Origin: Epiperipatus broadwayi | Taxonomy: Eukaryota; Onychophora; Udeonychophora; Euonychophora; Peripatidae | Length of the DNA: 64,000 nt | Direction of reading: 5' to 3' | Assembly: GCA_028023455.1 (NCBI GenBank) | Contig: JAQFVV010000022.1 | Location: 11,859,100 to 11,923,099, forward strand | Shown here: one piece after another, positions 45,740-58,099 of the stretch | Layout of the letters: every line of letters begins with the position of its first letter | How positions within the stretch are numbered: position 1 is the stretch's first letter | Position numbers and translations under genes: made by a program | Notes under the pieces: model-generated | Told to the model about the DNA's origin: nothing | What the model saw: the letters and a program-made list of their open reading frames with translations, nothing else | Databases searched by the model: none

Positions 45740-48430
45740 TTAAAAAATAAGATTAGCATTCAGTTTTAAATTATGTTCATATTAGTTTGTACAGTTTTTT
45801 TTTTAAAAAAAGTTGTGCTATACTCTTTAAAATTATATTCACTTTAGTTTATATTGCTTTTGTTTTTATAAAATTATACATTAAACAACCTTCAATGAGA
45901 TAATAACAACTTCAATATGGCTTTGGTAACTCTATCTAATATATGTGATAATGCATTTGCTATGTACAATGTCTCTGCAAATTGGATTAAATGAGATTTC
46001 ATCAAAATGTTAAACTAATTCTACAAAGATTTCTGGAGTATAAAGGATGATTTTTTTTACATTTTAAACCTAATTATTTTATTGTTGATAGTAGTAATTT
46101 GTCAATATAGCGGACTGATATATAATATCATATAATGTGTGTGTTTGTAATAATTAACATTTGCATTGTCGAATGAAAAAAACCAACAAAAAATATTAAC
46201 TTCAAACCTTATTGTTATTGCTTTTATGTGAAATGAAATATTATTGTCCATTAGTCTTATAATACCTTGCAGAATGTGTACTGCAATAAAATATATTTTA
46301 ATAATTGATAGATGCCACAGAATATATGTAATCATGTAGATTTTCCACAGTTATAAGCATCATCGCATCTCAAAATCCATTAATTTCATATGTATGTACA
46401 CTTGTTTTTGCTGCTAAGTGTATTGTTTTATGTAACTTGTATTCTATATTAACAATGTGAAATGTTTTTAATGTATTATGTTCTGATGTGAAATCTATAT
46501 TAAATTACATTACTGTTATTAAGTATAAATTTTAATTACACATAAACAAATAGTTGTTTTTAAAATAAATTAGAGTAGACAAAAACAGTTAACATTTAAT
46601 ATAATTATATAATCTATATTAAATAAAACAATATTTAAAAAATATCAATGATGTATATTCTTTTAGAGAAGAGTCTCTCAACCTTCCATTAACTATCACC
46701 TCCTTTAAAGGGTTTTTACACACAAAAAATTTGTAAATGCTCATGAAATTTTAAAACAAAAAACTACTTTACATTTACTCTCTTTATTTAATGGGATAAC
46801 CATCTAGGCTCCAGTTTTGAAGAACCCCTGATTGTAAACCGGATATTTTTTGTCATCTAAAATTTAATTTTTACCCTCAAGGGGGCTATTTCACCCCATT
46901 TAGAATCCCTAATTTACAGTAATAAGCCCTACTTTTAGACAATGTTTGATATGCTATAACATTTTGACTAACACATAATTGTCAGTTTGAATCAAAGCCA
47001 TCTTATTTCTCTAGTAATTGTTTTGAGTTTAGATTATTATGTAAATTGAATACTAATGACCTAAAGGATTTATTATAATTAGTTCATAATATAATTCTGA
47101 TAATAACATTTCAATATTAATGTCTTAAAATGGTAACAAGAAACACTGTCATTTATGACATTCAAAATCTTACAGTATGATGAACAGTCACGGGTCTTTA
47201 TTATTCAAATATTTTCATTTAATCTACGTTCTTTAGCTAATATAATATATTTTTGCTCAAGAATTCTGAACGTAACTACTGTGTTTAAATATTCAAAACT
47301 TCAATAATAATATTGTCAGGATTGCTTCGGAATAATATGTATATGAATGAGTATAAAACAGAATGTTTTAAAGAGAAGACTTTGATAGCATTTATTTACT
47401 GCCATCCAATGAAAGTCAAGATTATTTTTTTTACTTAAAATACTGTAGAAAGTTTTATAAGTATTGCGTGCATGTATTTTATTGATACATATGACTTTTT
47501 ACAAAAAAAAAAAATGTTTGAAAATAGTTAAATTTGTAAACACTTTTCAATTTTTAAAATAAATAGCAATGAATGGATCAAAGAAGATTGACTACTAATC
47601 ATTTTTATGGTGAAGGAAAAGGAAAAGATCATCTAAGTTCTGGAGAGACGATTTCATTGAAGAAATAAAATTTAAAAATTTCAGTCAAAGACATTGTAGA
47701 TCAAATGCAGAAAGGTATTTGCAAAATAATATAAAAAACATTTTAGTTGACTTTAAAAAAAAAGAATTTTTACTTTTGAATAATAATAATAAAAATCACT
47801 TTGATTTTGAGGAAAAAAATACAGCGTTTAAAAAGAATAACTTAGTATTTTGAAGAAATAATACAGCTTTTGATTAAAAATATATCTAAGAACTTTGTGT
47901 AACTACGAAAATTTTAATATTTAGAAAATGCATAAAATATTGTCCATTAATATTTCATTGACTAAAGATGACTAATGTATTTTCCTGCTTTACTTATAAT
48001 CAGGTTTCAAATTTGAAATGATGTTAGATTTGGAAAGTTTGAAAGTAAAATCAAAATGATTTTCAAATGATGATCCCAACGGTCAATAAAATATTTTTTC
48101 TATTTCTTGAGAAATAATCTTTCAAGCTCATAAAGAAATGTGTTTGTTATAATTTGAAGTAATTTGTGAGTTATTTTTGAAGATTTTTAAACACTTCCAA
48201 AAACGAAAATTATTTTTAAAGAGTAAGTTATAAGTAAATGTTATAGAGCTAAACGTATTCACAAATACATCTGAGCAAAAAAAGAATTACAAATTACAAA
48301 TTCACTCATAGGAAATTTAAAATAAATCAGCTACAGAGTTTAATTATACCATAAACAAATTAAATAGGGTTGTATTTAAACTTTTATTATATTTGTTAAG
48401 GAAACACAATCTATACAGCGTGGTTTCTGT
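45740..48430 (+). repeat. Copy 2 of the old duplicated non-coding segment
   Basis: Colinear with blocks scattered over 18220-28430. It lacks the LINEs, inverted-repeat element, tRNA-like dimer and 27-kb fold-back present in copy 1, and has its own insertions: a small hAT-like element at 46670-46852 and a hAT element starting at 48441. No protein evident. Confidence 0.65.
46670..46852. mobile_element. Small hAT-like non-autonomous element
   Basis: The left end reads agtctctcaaccttcca and the right end, inverted, caggggttcttcaaaactgg. Both resemble the CAGGGGTTCTCAAACTTT type of hAT terminus and are weakly inverted to each other. The element is absent from the corresponding part of copy 1 of the duplicated segment. 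Target duplication not resolved. Confidence 0.4.
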
Positions 48431-48692
48431 TGTTTAGTACAGTGTTTCCCAACCTGTGGTACGCGTACCACTGGTGGTACGCGAGTTGCTGGTTGGTGGT
48501 ACACGAAAAATAATCAATAATGGCGGACATAAAAAAAAATTAAATCATAAAAATATAGAAACGTTTTTTCCTATAATTCATAAAAATTATTTTAATTAAT
48601 AATATTATACAGTAAAGTTGTTAATATGTACAGTCGATAACGATCTTTAATGTTAATGATAAAATTGAAAGTATGATTAAGAAATTAGATTT

Positions 48693-49205
48693 TTGGAAAC
48701 AGTAATATATATAAGTATCGAAAACAATCAACTGGAAGTATTCGAAACTCTACATATTTTTTTGTTTGAAAATAAGGTTAGTCTGTCTCAAGATATACGA
48801 GAAAATATAATAGCACATTTAACAGGATTAAAATTGTCTTTTATGGAATATTTTCCAAAACCCGAAAACACAAATGATAATTGGATTTCAAACCCCTTCT
48901 ATGCAGAAAATTTATAAAAAGCTACATCATTATCAATAGAGGATAAAGAAAATTTAATAGAATTATCATGTGACAGAACTTTACAAGTAGAATTCAAACG
49001 ACACAATCTAATTAATTTTTGGTTAAACATTAAATAATATGAACAACTTTCTGAGAAAGCTCTTAAATTATTATTACCGTTTACTACGGAATTAGTAGGA
49101 AGAGCTTTTTCTTCATATATTTTTTTTTTTAAAAAATAAGTATGGAAACAGATTGAACGCAGCTGTAGAACCAAATTTCAAAAAATTATGTTGTTCGAAA
49201 CAAGC
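48693..49205 (+). pseudogene. hAT transposase, C-terminal half (ZBED/SCAND3-like)
   Basis: From 48693 the frame reads METVIYISIENNQLEVFETL, then DIRENIIAHLTGLKLSF, MEYFPKPENTNDNWISNPF, a stop at 48915-48917, and continues SIEDKENLIELSCDRTL, INFWLNIK, another stop, then EKALKLLLPFTTEL and, after a frame change, KYGNRLNA. This is the C-terminal order of the ZBED8/SCAND3-like hAT transposases (HL..L...F.EYFP....W..NPF..., LIEL..D..L...F, FW..., AL..LLPF.TTYLCE..FS....IK.K.RNRL). The N-terminal BED finger and first half are missing and the dimerisation segment is decayed, so it is inactive. Confidence 0.85.
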
Positions 49206-49343
49206 ACAAAGATCTCATTAAATTTATTTTATAAAAATATTTGATTATGATAAGAAAATATACTAATTGTTTTTTTTATAATTTTGTGTTTTTATTAAAA
49301 CCATTTATTAGTAAACAAAATATGACAAAATAGTAGATAAATA

Positions 49344-49622
49344 ATGAGTTGGATCAAGGCAAATCAATCTAAATTATTTAATTTGAAAGAATGTATCAGA
49401 AAAGGATCATACCCAGAAATTAGAATATCATTAATTCTTGATCATCTATTGTGGACTACTAGATGTAAGCTAGTATTTAATCATCAAAATTTTAATCCTA
49501 TTAACTTCATGCTGAACAATATAAAGAAAACAAGAACAAGAGATAGCCTGATAACCCCTGACGTTATTTTTACCATGACTTGGGATATGCTGGATTTATC
49601 CTCTCCATGGCCCAACCAATAG
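49344..49622 (+). CDS. Unrecognised ORF inside the hAT element, 92 codons
   Basis: ATG to stop with protein-like composition: MSWIKANQSKLFNLKECIRK at the start, then LILDHLLWTTRCKLVFNHQN and a polar tail ending DLSSPWPNQ. The LWTTRCKLVFNHQNF segment is reminiscent of the W..R...F....... stretch at the end of some LINE polymerases, which would make it a captured LINE fragment, but this is a guess. It is downstream of the transposase, in the same orientation and within the element ends. Confidence 0.3.
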   Translation: MSWIKANQSKLFNLKECIRKGSYPEIRISLILDHLLWTTRCKLVFNHQNFNPINFMLNNIKKTRTRDSLITPDVIFTMTWDMLDLSSPWPNQ

Positions 49623-50631
49623 CAAGATGCTCCAAAAAAGAGAAAACAGACTCAAATTCGGGAAAACCAAATGAAGGAATGAGAAAACACTTTGAACAAA
49701 ATATGTACCAAATAACCTTTAATGTAATAATGTAATCTTTAATAAATTATTTTGGAAAAAAATATGAAACTTTGAACAAACACATACATATAAATATGTT
49801 ACAGTGAGTTTATAATTTCAGTGAGTTTATAATCTGGTGTGACGTTTAGGCGTGTTTCAATGTAATTTGTCTCATTATGAGATGTGAATACATACATGGT
49901 CACCCTATAATATATATAATGCAAATAAAATAACACACTCACAATAACAAATTTCATAAAATACAATCATTTTTACGAAGTGGTACAATTTAGCGTGATG
50001 TACTACCAAGTGGTACGTGAGCCAAAAAAGGTTGGGAAACACTGATTAGTACATTACAATTTTCATTTCCTTTTTCAATGCCATACTTGATCATTGTTGT
50101 GTGGATTATATCAATGATAATCGATTCCAGAAATTATGTAATAGAAATATTATTTCATTTTCACGCTTAATTGCTTAGTAATCTACTTGACATTTGGTCA
50201 TCACTATAGTTAATTGTTTTCAGTCTATGTCATTGTACTATTCAACTCCTGAAGTACAAAACACTAAAGACAAGTTCATTATTTGTTTACATATATATTT
50301 GTAATATTCTTTCTAAAGTGTTTAATTTGGTCTGTTTTCATTAATTGAGATTTTCTTTATTATATATATATAGAAATTGGGTACTCGCAATTTAAAGCAA
50401 ATATATATATATATATATAGTTATGTTTGGATATAGTAAAATAGTGTATATATATATATACATTAATTAAAATTTATTAAGTTAAGCATAAGTTTGTAAT
50501 GGGCACAATTTGGTGACAAGTGTAATTATAGGTTGGTTTGGGTAAGATTGTAAGCTACCCTTACAATATACAGTATATATATTGTAACCTTCCACTTAGC
50601 TAGATAGAGCTGGAGGTGGAGAGGGAGTGAC

Positions 50632-50662
<31 letters not shown>
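50632..50662. repeat. (AG)n microsatellite
   Basis: About fifteen AG units with one interruption (aaag). Confidence 0.97.
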
Positions 50663-50819
50663 TTTGCATAAGTGTAATAATTTATTCTCCCGGGCACCAA
50701 ATTGTAATTATATCCATCAGCTGCTATATCAATTCGAGATCATCATCACTCGACAAATTGTAAGTCCGTGGGGGAAGCAAGTTATCAAAATTTTCAAAAA
50801 TAAAATACAATAATGGGTG

Positions 50820-50945
50820 GATTCATTCCATTCTTTCTAAAATACTATATCTTGTGTCTGGAAAAAGTGACAGTATTCATTTATAATTTATCTTTAAAGC
50901 GCATGTGCATTGGCTTAATCGCTAATATCGCTATTACAATAATTT
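50820..50945 (+). repeat. Dispersed repeat, shared with 12325-12475
   Basis: Same ordered words as the 12.3-kb copy (tatcttgtgt, agtattcatttata, cgcatgtgcattggctta). Class unknown. Confidence 0.5.
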
Positions 50946-52249
50946 AAGTTGTAAATTGTATGTTTAGTGCTCATCTTGAATTCAGCAATTATGAAATAAA
51001 TAAATTAAATGATAAATTATTGAAATCTGAAAAACCTCTCCACCACAGACTCACCAATAAGTCAAACGAATTCAACACAGCTGTATGATCCCTCGTGGTG
51101 GCTACGATGATTCCATTTCCCTATTTCGTATGTTTAGATTAATGTGAATGGTTTGGTAATCTATGGAGAGAATCTCGAGAATCAGACCCACAAGAAATAT
51201 TAGTAAGTCTTACTACCCAAATAAAAGAAGAGAAATCTCCACTCACCCCCCCCCCCCACATACACACATATTAATTATCTCTTTATTCTCCACATAGACC
51301 GGCCTCCAAGTTACACTTAATTTTAATTTAATAATAATTTCCTTTTTAATGTTTTTGTTTTCCCCACCACATCTCTACCACCGAGCATGGCTCTCTCCAA
51401 TACTATCTTTCAAGCACATACAGAAGCAGAAGGGATGATATTCTCAACTCAATAAACTCGTTAATATTACAGTTTACAGTCAGTGATAACCTCATGATTT
51501 AAAATTTTTTGATTGTACATCTCTCGTTCTCAGGGTCCCGATTTATGGTGTGGAGCTTTAATTACTCGCTTCCAAATTTATTGCAGACCACTGACCACTA
51601 TCCCAGTGAATTTAAGTCAAATAGACATACATTTATTCCGGAAGTATTCGTAACTAAGAATAACAATCCTAATCATAATAATAAAAATAAGTATTAGAAA
51701 CTACTAAACGGTTACTTAAAATGAAATATTTGTTTACTCTAGATTTTGATTGGATTTTCATCGACTTGGAATGCCTTCAAATGTCAAGAGTAGAAAAAAG
51801 ATTTGATGTCCATTCGCGACATTAGTCATAGTGCAATAAACTATATAAACTAAAGAGTAAATTTAAAGTTAAATTCTTCTTTTAGGTGTTTGCCATATGA
51901 TCGTTATAATTCCAAATATAAATAAATGTTTTAGCAGATTAATTCTCAAATCTCTACAAATGAATAATAATAATAAAAATATTAATTCAGTAGTAATATT
52001 TAATAAGGATATTTCGTGATACATCTGTACTGGAAAGCCTGGAATATTTTCTACAATTTTCTGTATCAGATTTCTGGAATAAGTGGATAGCCAAGCATTA
52101 AGACACAACATCGAAGTTTAAATTCAAAACGCAATTTTTATTAACACATTAACAATAACTAATGCAATAAAAAATACAAACACCAAATGGAAAAAGAAAA
52201 TAACGAAATAATAATCATAAAACATATTTATAATGGATCTACATTGGCT

Positions 52250-52420
52250 ACTGATTACAAGTTCTTTCTGGGCTCATCTCATCTAAGACATAACCCTCGT
52301 CCCAATATCAGTACTTATATTCTAGTACTGGGGACAAATAACTCCTATATTTTACACTGTTTAATGAATGGTTTCGACCCATGACCTATTGGTTAAGATA
52401 CCAATTATTTTCTTTTCTGA
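52250..52420 (-). repeat. Possible tRNA-derived SINE
   Basis: On the minus strand ggtatcttaaccaataggtc is followed by gggtcgaaacc, resembling the anticodon arm and B box of a tRNA. The body text ccccagtactagaatataag follows. No second copy seen, so this is tentative. Confidence 0.3.
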
Positions 52421-52439
52421 AGCAGAGCTTCATAAGTAC

Positions 52440-54469
52440 TAATATTACAAATTAGCCCTTATTAAATTAAATTAATGTTTCTTTTCTTCCCCCTAAGGAA
52501 TTCACCTATCTTAGAAATTACTCTAAATTTTGATATTTAAACTTATGACTAATTCTATAAGCTATTATTCTCCATAAACTTAAAGCTTCACTTCTAGTCG
52601 ATAATTGTATAATAATTTAAGAAAATACATTCATGCACCCACCCCTCAGATTGCATACTATGTCACCACCTAGAGTTTCTCTAGCATCGTCTCACCGGTC
52701 CAGCGGTGACTTGCTTCAGAATAGGCTGGATATGATGCAAATTGGTTGTCCGGATTCGAATTAGGAACTTTAAATTGGAGTAATTATCAGTTCTAGAACA
52801 GCTACAAGATAAGCTCAGTTATACTATATGTCAATTTCTGAAATATGTTTTATTTATAATTCCTAACGCAAATAACTAGTCTCAACTAATATATAATGTC
52901 CTGGCAAAACAGTACAATATTTAAGTCAATCTCTGGTAATAAGGATAATACTCTTGTAAGAGAAAATAAATCAAGAAACGACATCTTGGTAACAGCATAA
53001 ACTTAAGTGTGCTTTCTACCTGAGGCTATAAGGTATGTGAGGACCTTGTCGCTGCCCATATAGAAAAGGGTATGCTAAATCACCACTTGCAACAACCGTA
53101 TAAAACATTTATCTCTTACTAGCTGGGAATATATCCTCAATCTCCAAATACTTTAAAGTTTAAATACATTTAATCGAGAGAGCTATGCGCCATCTCAGAC
53201 TTCCGAGGTAGCGAGAACTTAGCTCACCTTTAACAAACAAAGGTCATTTGCACTCTCATTTAATCTAAGGGTATATTATTGATGTATGAACCAATAATTT
53301 TAAAACTAGTCTAATCTGACTTAAGAATAAATTTCATTAAAGCATTAATACTATAGACTAAGAAATGGGCATCATTTAATGTAGAGGCATCTTATCTTAA
53401 CTCATTCACCCTTTAGGGCATAGCAAATCAATACATAAAATATATAAATGAACTAATAAGCATGCAAATATTAATTTCAAAAAACAACTATTAGCATAGC
53501 AATACTTGTAAACCTCTTTCACACTCCATTCCCAAGCATTCCATAAAATATATGGGTTAAAGCGATTAAATAACGAATAACATTAGGTTTTCTGTTTTAA
53601 CTAAAACTTAATACCGGGTCGATGTTTTAACACCTAATTAAGAACATATAATCAATGAAATTCAACACATAACATAATAAATATATAATAATAAAAGGAA
53701 AAATTTTACTTAAAGTCTTTTCTGTGCATGGCATCATTTGTGACTGTTTTCCTTTGAAAAGTTTATCCATGTTTCAATACACATTTTATCCTAAGAAAGT
53801 CGATACATAGCCATGGCTTAGCAAATTTAAAGTATCCAAGTTGCAATTTTATTTTTCCAGATAATCTTATTGACGCTATATGTTATTTACTAAAACAAAA
53901 ACATGGATTAAATAATTTTAAGATAGAATTATTTTTAAGAAATAAATTCGCAATGGATTTTAACTTTAATGAAAGCAAAATTATAACAGTCAAATCTGTT
54001 GTAATAAAGCAACTTCTTTCTAAATAAGAGCAAATTATTTGTTCTAAACTGATATTTTGTAAACGGAATGTCAGTTATATTACTTCTGCTGCTATTTAAA
54101 TGTTGCAAATTGCAATAATTTTGCTTTATAGTATCTATAATATTATTATCGGAAACTGCTCAAAAACATATCAATGAAGTTGCTATATACAGTGAGAATT
54201 CATGATATTTTGTTTTTAATTCGTCCTAGAGACATTTATATAAAATTTGTTCAGAGATCTTGAATATTCTGGTCTGATTTTATAATAGCATCCATCACAA
54301 ATATTTTAGTATAGCCATTTTAAAACAATGCTAGATGACTCAACCCAAACGTAATTTTTTAAATTAATTACTTTTAAAATAATACCAATCTGCATATATA
54401 AATTAACAATCTTTTATGAAGTATCTTATAAGTTTAAACATAAATCAAACATTATTAGTATTACCTTTT
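52440..54469. other. AT-rich DNA, nothing recognised
   Basis: About 2 kb without a coding region, repeat family or RNA signal that I can support. Confidence 0.5.
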
Positions 54470-54598
54470 GGTACTTGCGTATTATTCCTGCAACCTAGGA
54501 AGATAGGACGACTTTTTACATTGCGACATTATGCCTTTATCACTTATGTAAAAAGTCGTCCTATCTTGCCTAGGCTGCAGGAATAATACCCATACACA
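54470..54598. mobile_element. Hairpin MITE with Merlin-2 ends
   Basis: Arms of about 52 bp: ggtacttgcgtattattcct at the left, continuing gaagataggacgactttttacat. The inverted right arm agrees except near its tip. The loop is about 24 bp. The terminal text matches the ends of the Merlin element at 15351-18005 (ggtacttgtgtactattcct, gaagataggag), so it is probably mobilised by that family. A target duplication was not identified. Confidence 0.8.
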
Positions 54599-54599
54599 A

Positions 54600-55740
54600 T
54601 ATTAAAAGTTTAACTTATATAATATTTTAAATAATCAATAAAATATTTGTTTATAATGTATAAATAATATGTATTATACAAATACATGCATGAACATACA
54701 TGAGTATTACATAACATATACCTATCTATTAGTATTGTGAATTGATTACTTTCTATATGTGTATATATATATAAAATGTTTAAATAACTTTGCTTCTCCC
54801 TTGTTTTACTTAACTTTAAAACTGAACATGTATTCTGTATTACCCCCTCCCCCCATTTGTGTTTAATATTAAATAATGAATGATAATAATCGTGGAAAAT
54901 CTACCCTATATATTGTAATGTTTTACATTGTGGTCGGACATTTCTAAAAACATAGCAATATTTCCTGATTAACCCCACCTAATATTTATTACAATTTGAA
55001 TTGCCGACTGAGTTAGTTTCTTATTTATTTATGAGGGCGCCAGAGTCTGTAGACTAACCAATGTTCATCTAGCAGATTCAAAGTAAATCAAAATTTAATA
55101 TTTTTTTAAAGAAATTTCCTTGGGCTTAATTTAAACAAGCATATTGGCAAAGGTAATTTATACAATTTTCCAAACTTAATAATAAAATCTAATAAACTAA
55201 ATTAATAATGTAGAATGAAAAGTTGATATTAAAGATAAATATTTTATTATGACAAATTAAAATATTAAATGATAAATTGTAAATTACTAATAAATTCGAA
55301 GAACATATCCATGCTCATCCAGATAATAACATAAATCAAATAATTATTAATTCAAAAAGTTCATATTTCAATTCTCTTCTTAATTTCTTCTAGAAAGTAA
55401 TCCATGGATAAAATGTATATTTAAAATAAATCAAAAAATGTCTCTAACCAATGTATTAAAATAAGTTATAGAAAAGACAAATGAATATGAGTGACCATAA
55501 TACTTTGGATTTATAGATTAAGAAAGGGTATTTTATTCTATAAGCATTGCTATGGTGATTAAGTCACTAGATCTTCAAGATTTAACCTAGTATATTGTCA
55601 CATAGGTGAAACTCGCCATACAATAGCACCACTCAGCACAAGCCAGAATAATCAATGGATCCATAAAGAATATTGTTATAATTTAATGAATAAATATCAA
55701 AATGCAACAGCAATGATTAGAGTACATTATGATATTAAAA
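54600..55740. other. AT-rich DNA with one Merlin-like end fragment
   Basis: Mostly featureless. At 55600-55672, gccatacaatagcaccactc then agcacaagcc and aataatcaatggatcc resemble the left end of the first Merlin element (1081-1135) in the same orientation. No inverted partner is seen on the right, so this is an isolated end fragment. Confidence 0.5.
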
Positions 55741-56412
55741 TAAATTGAGATCCTGCTGAACCTCATTGCACTCGTTAAAATACGTATACGACAGCCAATC
55801 AGAATGTCACGATAGGCATCTAAACAACAATCAAATCTAAACACACAACAAAGATTTTATGAGAAAAGGGCAGCCACCCTTATCTCAACTTTTCTTTCTA
55901 TATATCTAAGCCAGTCGTAAGTATTTAGATTTGAAAGTTTGAAGCTTTAAATATCTTCACAAATAATTCACTGAGTCTAAATCATATACATACAATGCGA
56001 AATCCTATAATTTACTGCATAGCAGTTTTAGAATACATAACAACTACCTGCGCTTCGCAAATTAAAATATTATTTACATACTTTACTGCTTGTTATGTAT
56101 TCTAAAACTGCTACGTAGTAAATTATAGACTCAGTGAGTTATTTGTAAAGATATTTAAAGCTTCAAGCTTTCAAATCTAAATACTTATGACTGGCTTAGA
56201 TATATAAAAAGAAAAGTTGAGATAAGGGTGACTGCCCTTTTCTCATAAAATCTTTGTTGTGTGTTTAGATTTGATTGTCATTTAGATGGCTATCATGACA
56301 TTCTGATTGGCTGTCATATACATATTTTAATGAGTGCAGTGAGGTTCTGCAGTATCTCAATTTATTTCAATTTTCAACTATCTGCACTTCACAAATTAAA
56401 ATATTATTACAA
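55741..56412. mobile_element. Fold-back element with recurring spacer
   Basis: Arms about 55741-56042 and 56089-56364, inverted with few differences apart from a ~40-bp indel near the centre. Landmarks are gacagccaatcagaatgtca and gattttatgagaaaagggca. The loop text caactacctgcgcttcgcaa (56041) and the following aattaaaatatta recur just outside the right arm at 56377-56412 (caactatctgcacttcacaa), in the same orientation. No protein. Confidence 0.85.
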
Positions 56413-56985
56413 TATTAAGAAGAGTGCATTGCAGGACTGTTCCATGCTGCAGTTTGACAAGAGGAATTTTGTGGAATAAAATGGGAAACTAAGAAAGTAA
56501 ATGTAAAGGGATATTATTTAAGCCATTTAGATTTTGAAAATGGTTGTAATTACTTGCAAATAATGTTTCAGGGCTACAGAAAAAGCTGCAAAATTTATCA
56601 AATGAAAATAAAAAGTAAATCCAAAAATAAATGCTAAAACAACTAAAATAAGATTCAAAGCATTTTCTTAGAAGAAAATAAAAATTGATAATCATAAATT
56701 AGAAGGTTAAGAACTACATATCTCTTGTTCAGCTTATTAATACAGATGGTAACATAAGAAATAAAATATATTGTAGAATTAAATTTGAATAGTGCTTTTG
56801 GTAGTACTTAATATTAAAAAGGAAATATACCTGTGTTTGAAAAGGTTCCTTATAAATGTGTTTAACCAGTTTTTATTTATGAATTTGAGATTTGGATATT
56901 TAACAGAAGAAAAATTCAGAGATTTCATACCATTCAATGAAATATAAAGACATCTATGTTAGAACTATCAAGAATGGATCAAACA
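56413..56985. other. AT-rich DNA, nothing recognised
   Basis: No gene or repeat recognised. Confidence 0.5.
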
Positions 56986-56989
56986 CAAA

Positions 56990-57285
56990 ATACATGAATG
57001 AAAGAATAAATGTGTATTAATGATATGATTTCAAGAATTAAGAAACTGAAATGAATCTGAGCTGGATGAATTACTAGAAAAGATGGTAATAGATAAATAG
57101 TTGAAGTCTTAAACTGGAACCTAAGAGATTGTGCAAGATATAGAAAGAAACCATGTATAAAAATGAGTAGATTAAATAAGAAAATTTGCTGATGTTCTGT
57201 GGCTAAAAGGCTAGGGATTAGAGAATTTGGATTAAACTTGGAGAGATCATTATACTGCAATGTATCAATAATGACTGAAAATATT
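56990..57285 (+). pseudogene. RTE-type LINE C-terminus, strongly decayed
   Basis: Read in shifting frames this aligns with the fragment at 37930-38298: rikklk.iwag, DGNR, nwnlrdcar, sRlnkki, followed by text matching the W..LGE..QQW end. The nucleotide match (gctggatgaattactagaaa against gctggatatattgctagatg) supports a shared family. Same orientation as the 38-kb copy. Confidence 0.6.
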
Positions 57286-57549
57286 AAAGTATAAATCCCA
57301 AGATCTATATGCATACATAACTATAGACAAAGGCAAATTCAGTAAAACATATAATATTTATATATAAAACTGAGATCTACATATGTAACCAGGCACAGAT
57401 GAAAAAAATTACTATTGGTAGAAAAGAATTAACCAATATAAATATATATTACTAATTATATGTTGAACTATTTGCATCATCTAATATTAAATATTGCAAG
57501 TCTTAAAAAAATCAAATTTTGTTTAAACATTCCAATAATTCCATTGTGC

Positions 57550-57760
57550 ATTACCTCAAAATTCAATATTTAACGTCTGGATTCGATTTCCATGCTAGTA
57601 TTGTCACTGGTCAAGCCAGAAACATATGATGAAGAGAGAAGAAGAATACCCCTCAAAATGTTGTGTTATATTTTGCCCTGTATGATATTGCTAACAACTG
57701 AATGTATTTGGAAAGTTTAAATAAATTTGATTTTTTGTTAATATTAGATGATGGTAATAA
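57550..57760 (+). repeat. SINE, 5'-truncated copy of the 58.1-kb family
   Basis: Shares with 58100-58340 the B-box region (gattcgatttccatgctagt), the body (gtcactggtcaagccagaaa, gtgttatat..., gctaacaactgaatg) and an A/T-rich tail. The A-box part is missing. Confidence 0.7.
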
Positions 57761-57867
57761 ACCAACATATAATCACTACTAAATGTCCTCACCAGAAACA
57801 TTCAAAAAGGCATATATATAATAATTAATAAAACGAGTCGTAACTTGCTTTTAAGCTTGCATTTAAA

Positions 57868-57990
57868 TGATCACTAGATGGAGCTTACCAATAGCTCTAA
57901 TCAAGCTTTATTTTATAAGTGCCTAAGCACTCTAAGCACTTATAAAATAAAGCTTGATTAGAGCTATTGGTAAGCTCCATCTAGTGATCA
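57868..57990. mobile_element. Perfect-arm hairpin, 123 bp
   Basis: Two 55-bp arms (57868-57922 and 57936-57990) are exact reverse complements around a 13-bp loop. The ends are tgatcactagatggagctta and its inverse. Size and structure are those of a hairpin MITE. The exact identity of the arms indicates a very young insertion or strong conversion between arms. No second copy in this window. Confidence 0.9.
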
Positions 57991-58099
57991 TATATATATA
58001 TTATTGTTTATTAACATATTAAATTCAGCATTACGAAAAAGTTTATTATTATAAAAAGTATGCTTCAATCATATTTATATTATTTTAAGAAAAATCTAT

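Larger units (their letters stand above)
48441..50043 (+). mobile_element. hAT transposon, internally deleted
   Basis: The ends are inverted: left cagtgtttcccaacctgtgg from 48440, right (read inward) cagtgtttcccaaccttttt from 50044. Subterminal gtggtacgcg / gtggtacgtg words occur near both ends. Flanks read gtttagtac and gattagtac, an 8-bp duplication with one mismatch; the exact base of each end is ambiguous by one. The element carries a decayed hAT transposase C-terminal half (48693-49200) and an extra open frame of unknown origin (49344-49622). Confidence 0.88.
50053..52245. other. AT-rich DNA with simple repeats
   Basis: No gene recognised. Contains short (TA)n tracts near 50363-50460, an (AG)n tract at 50632-50662, a copy of the 12.3-kb dispersed repeat at 50820-50945 and a 13-C run at 51245-51257. 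Confidence 0.5.

Noticed and set aside
50687-50706. Primer-binding-site-like tggtgcccgggagaa on the minus strand
   Set aside because: No flanking LTR pair and no pol homology nearby; a chance match is as likely.
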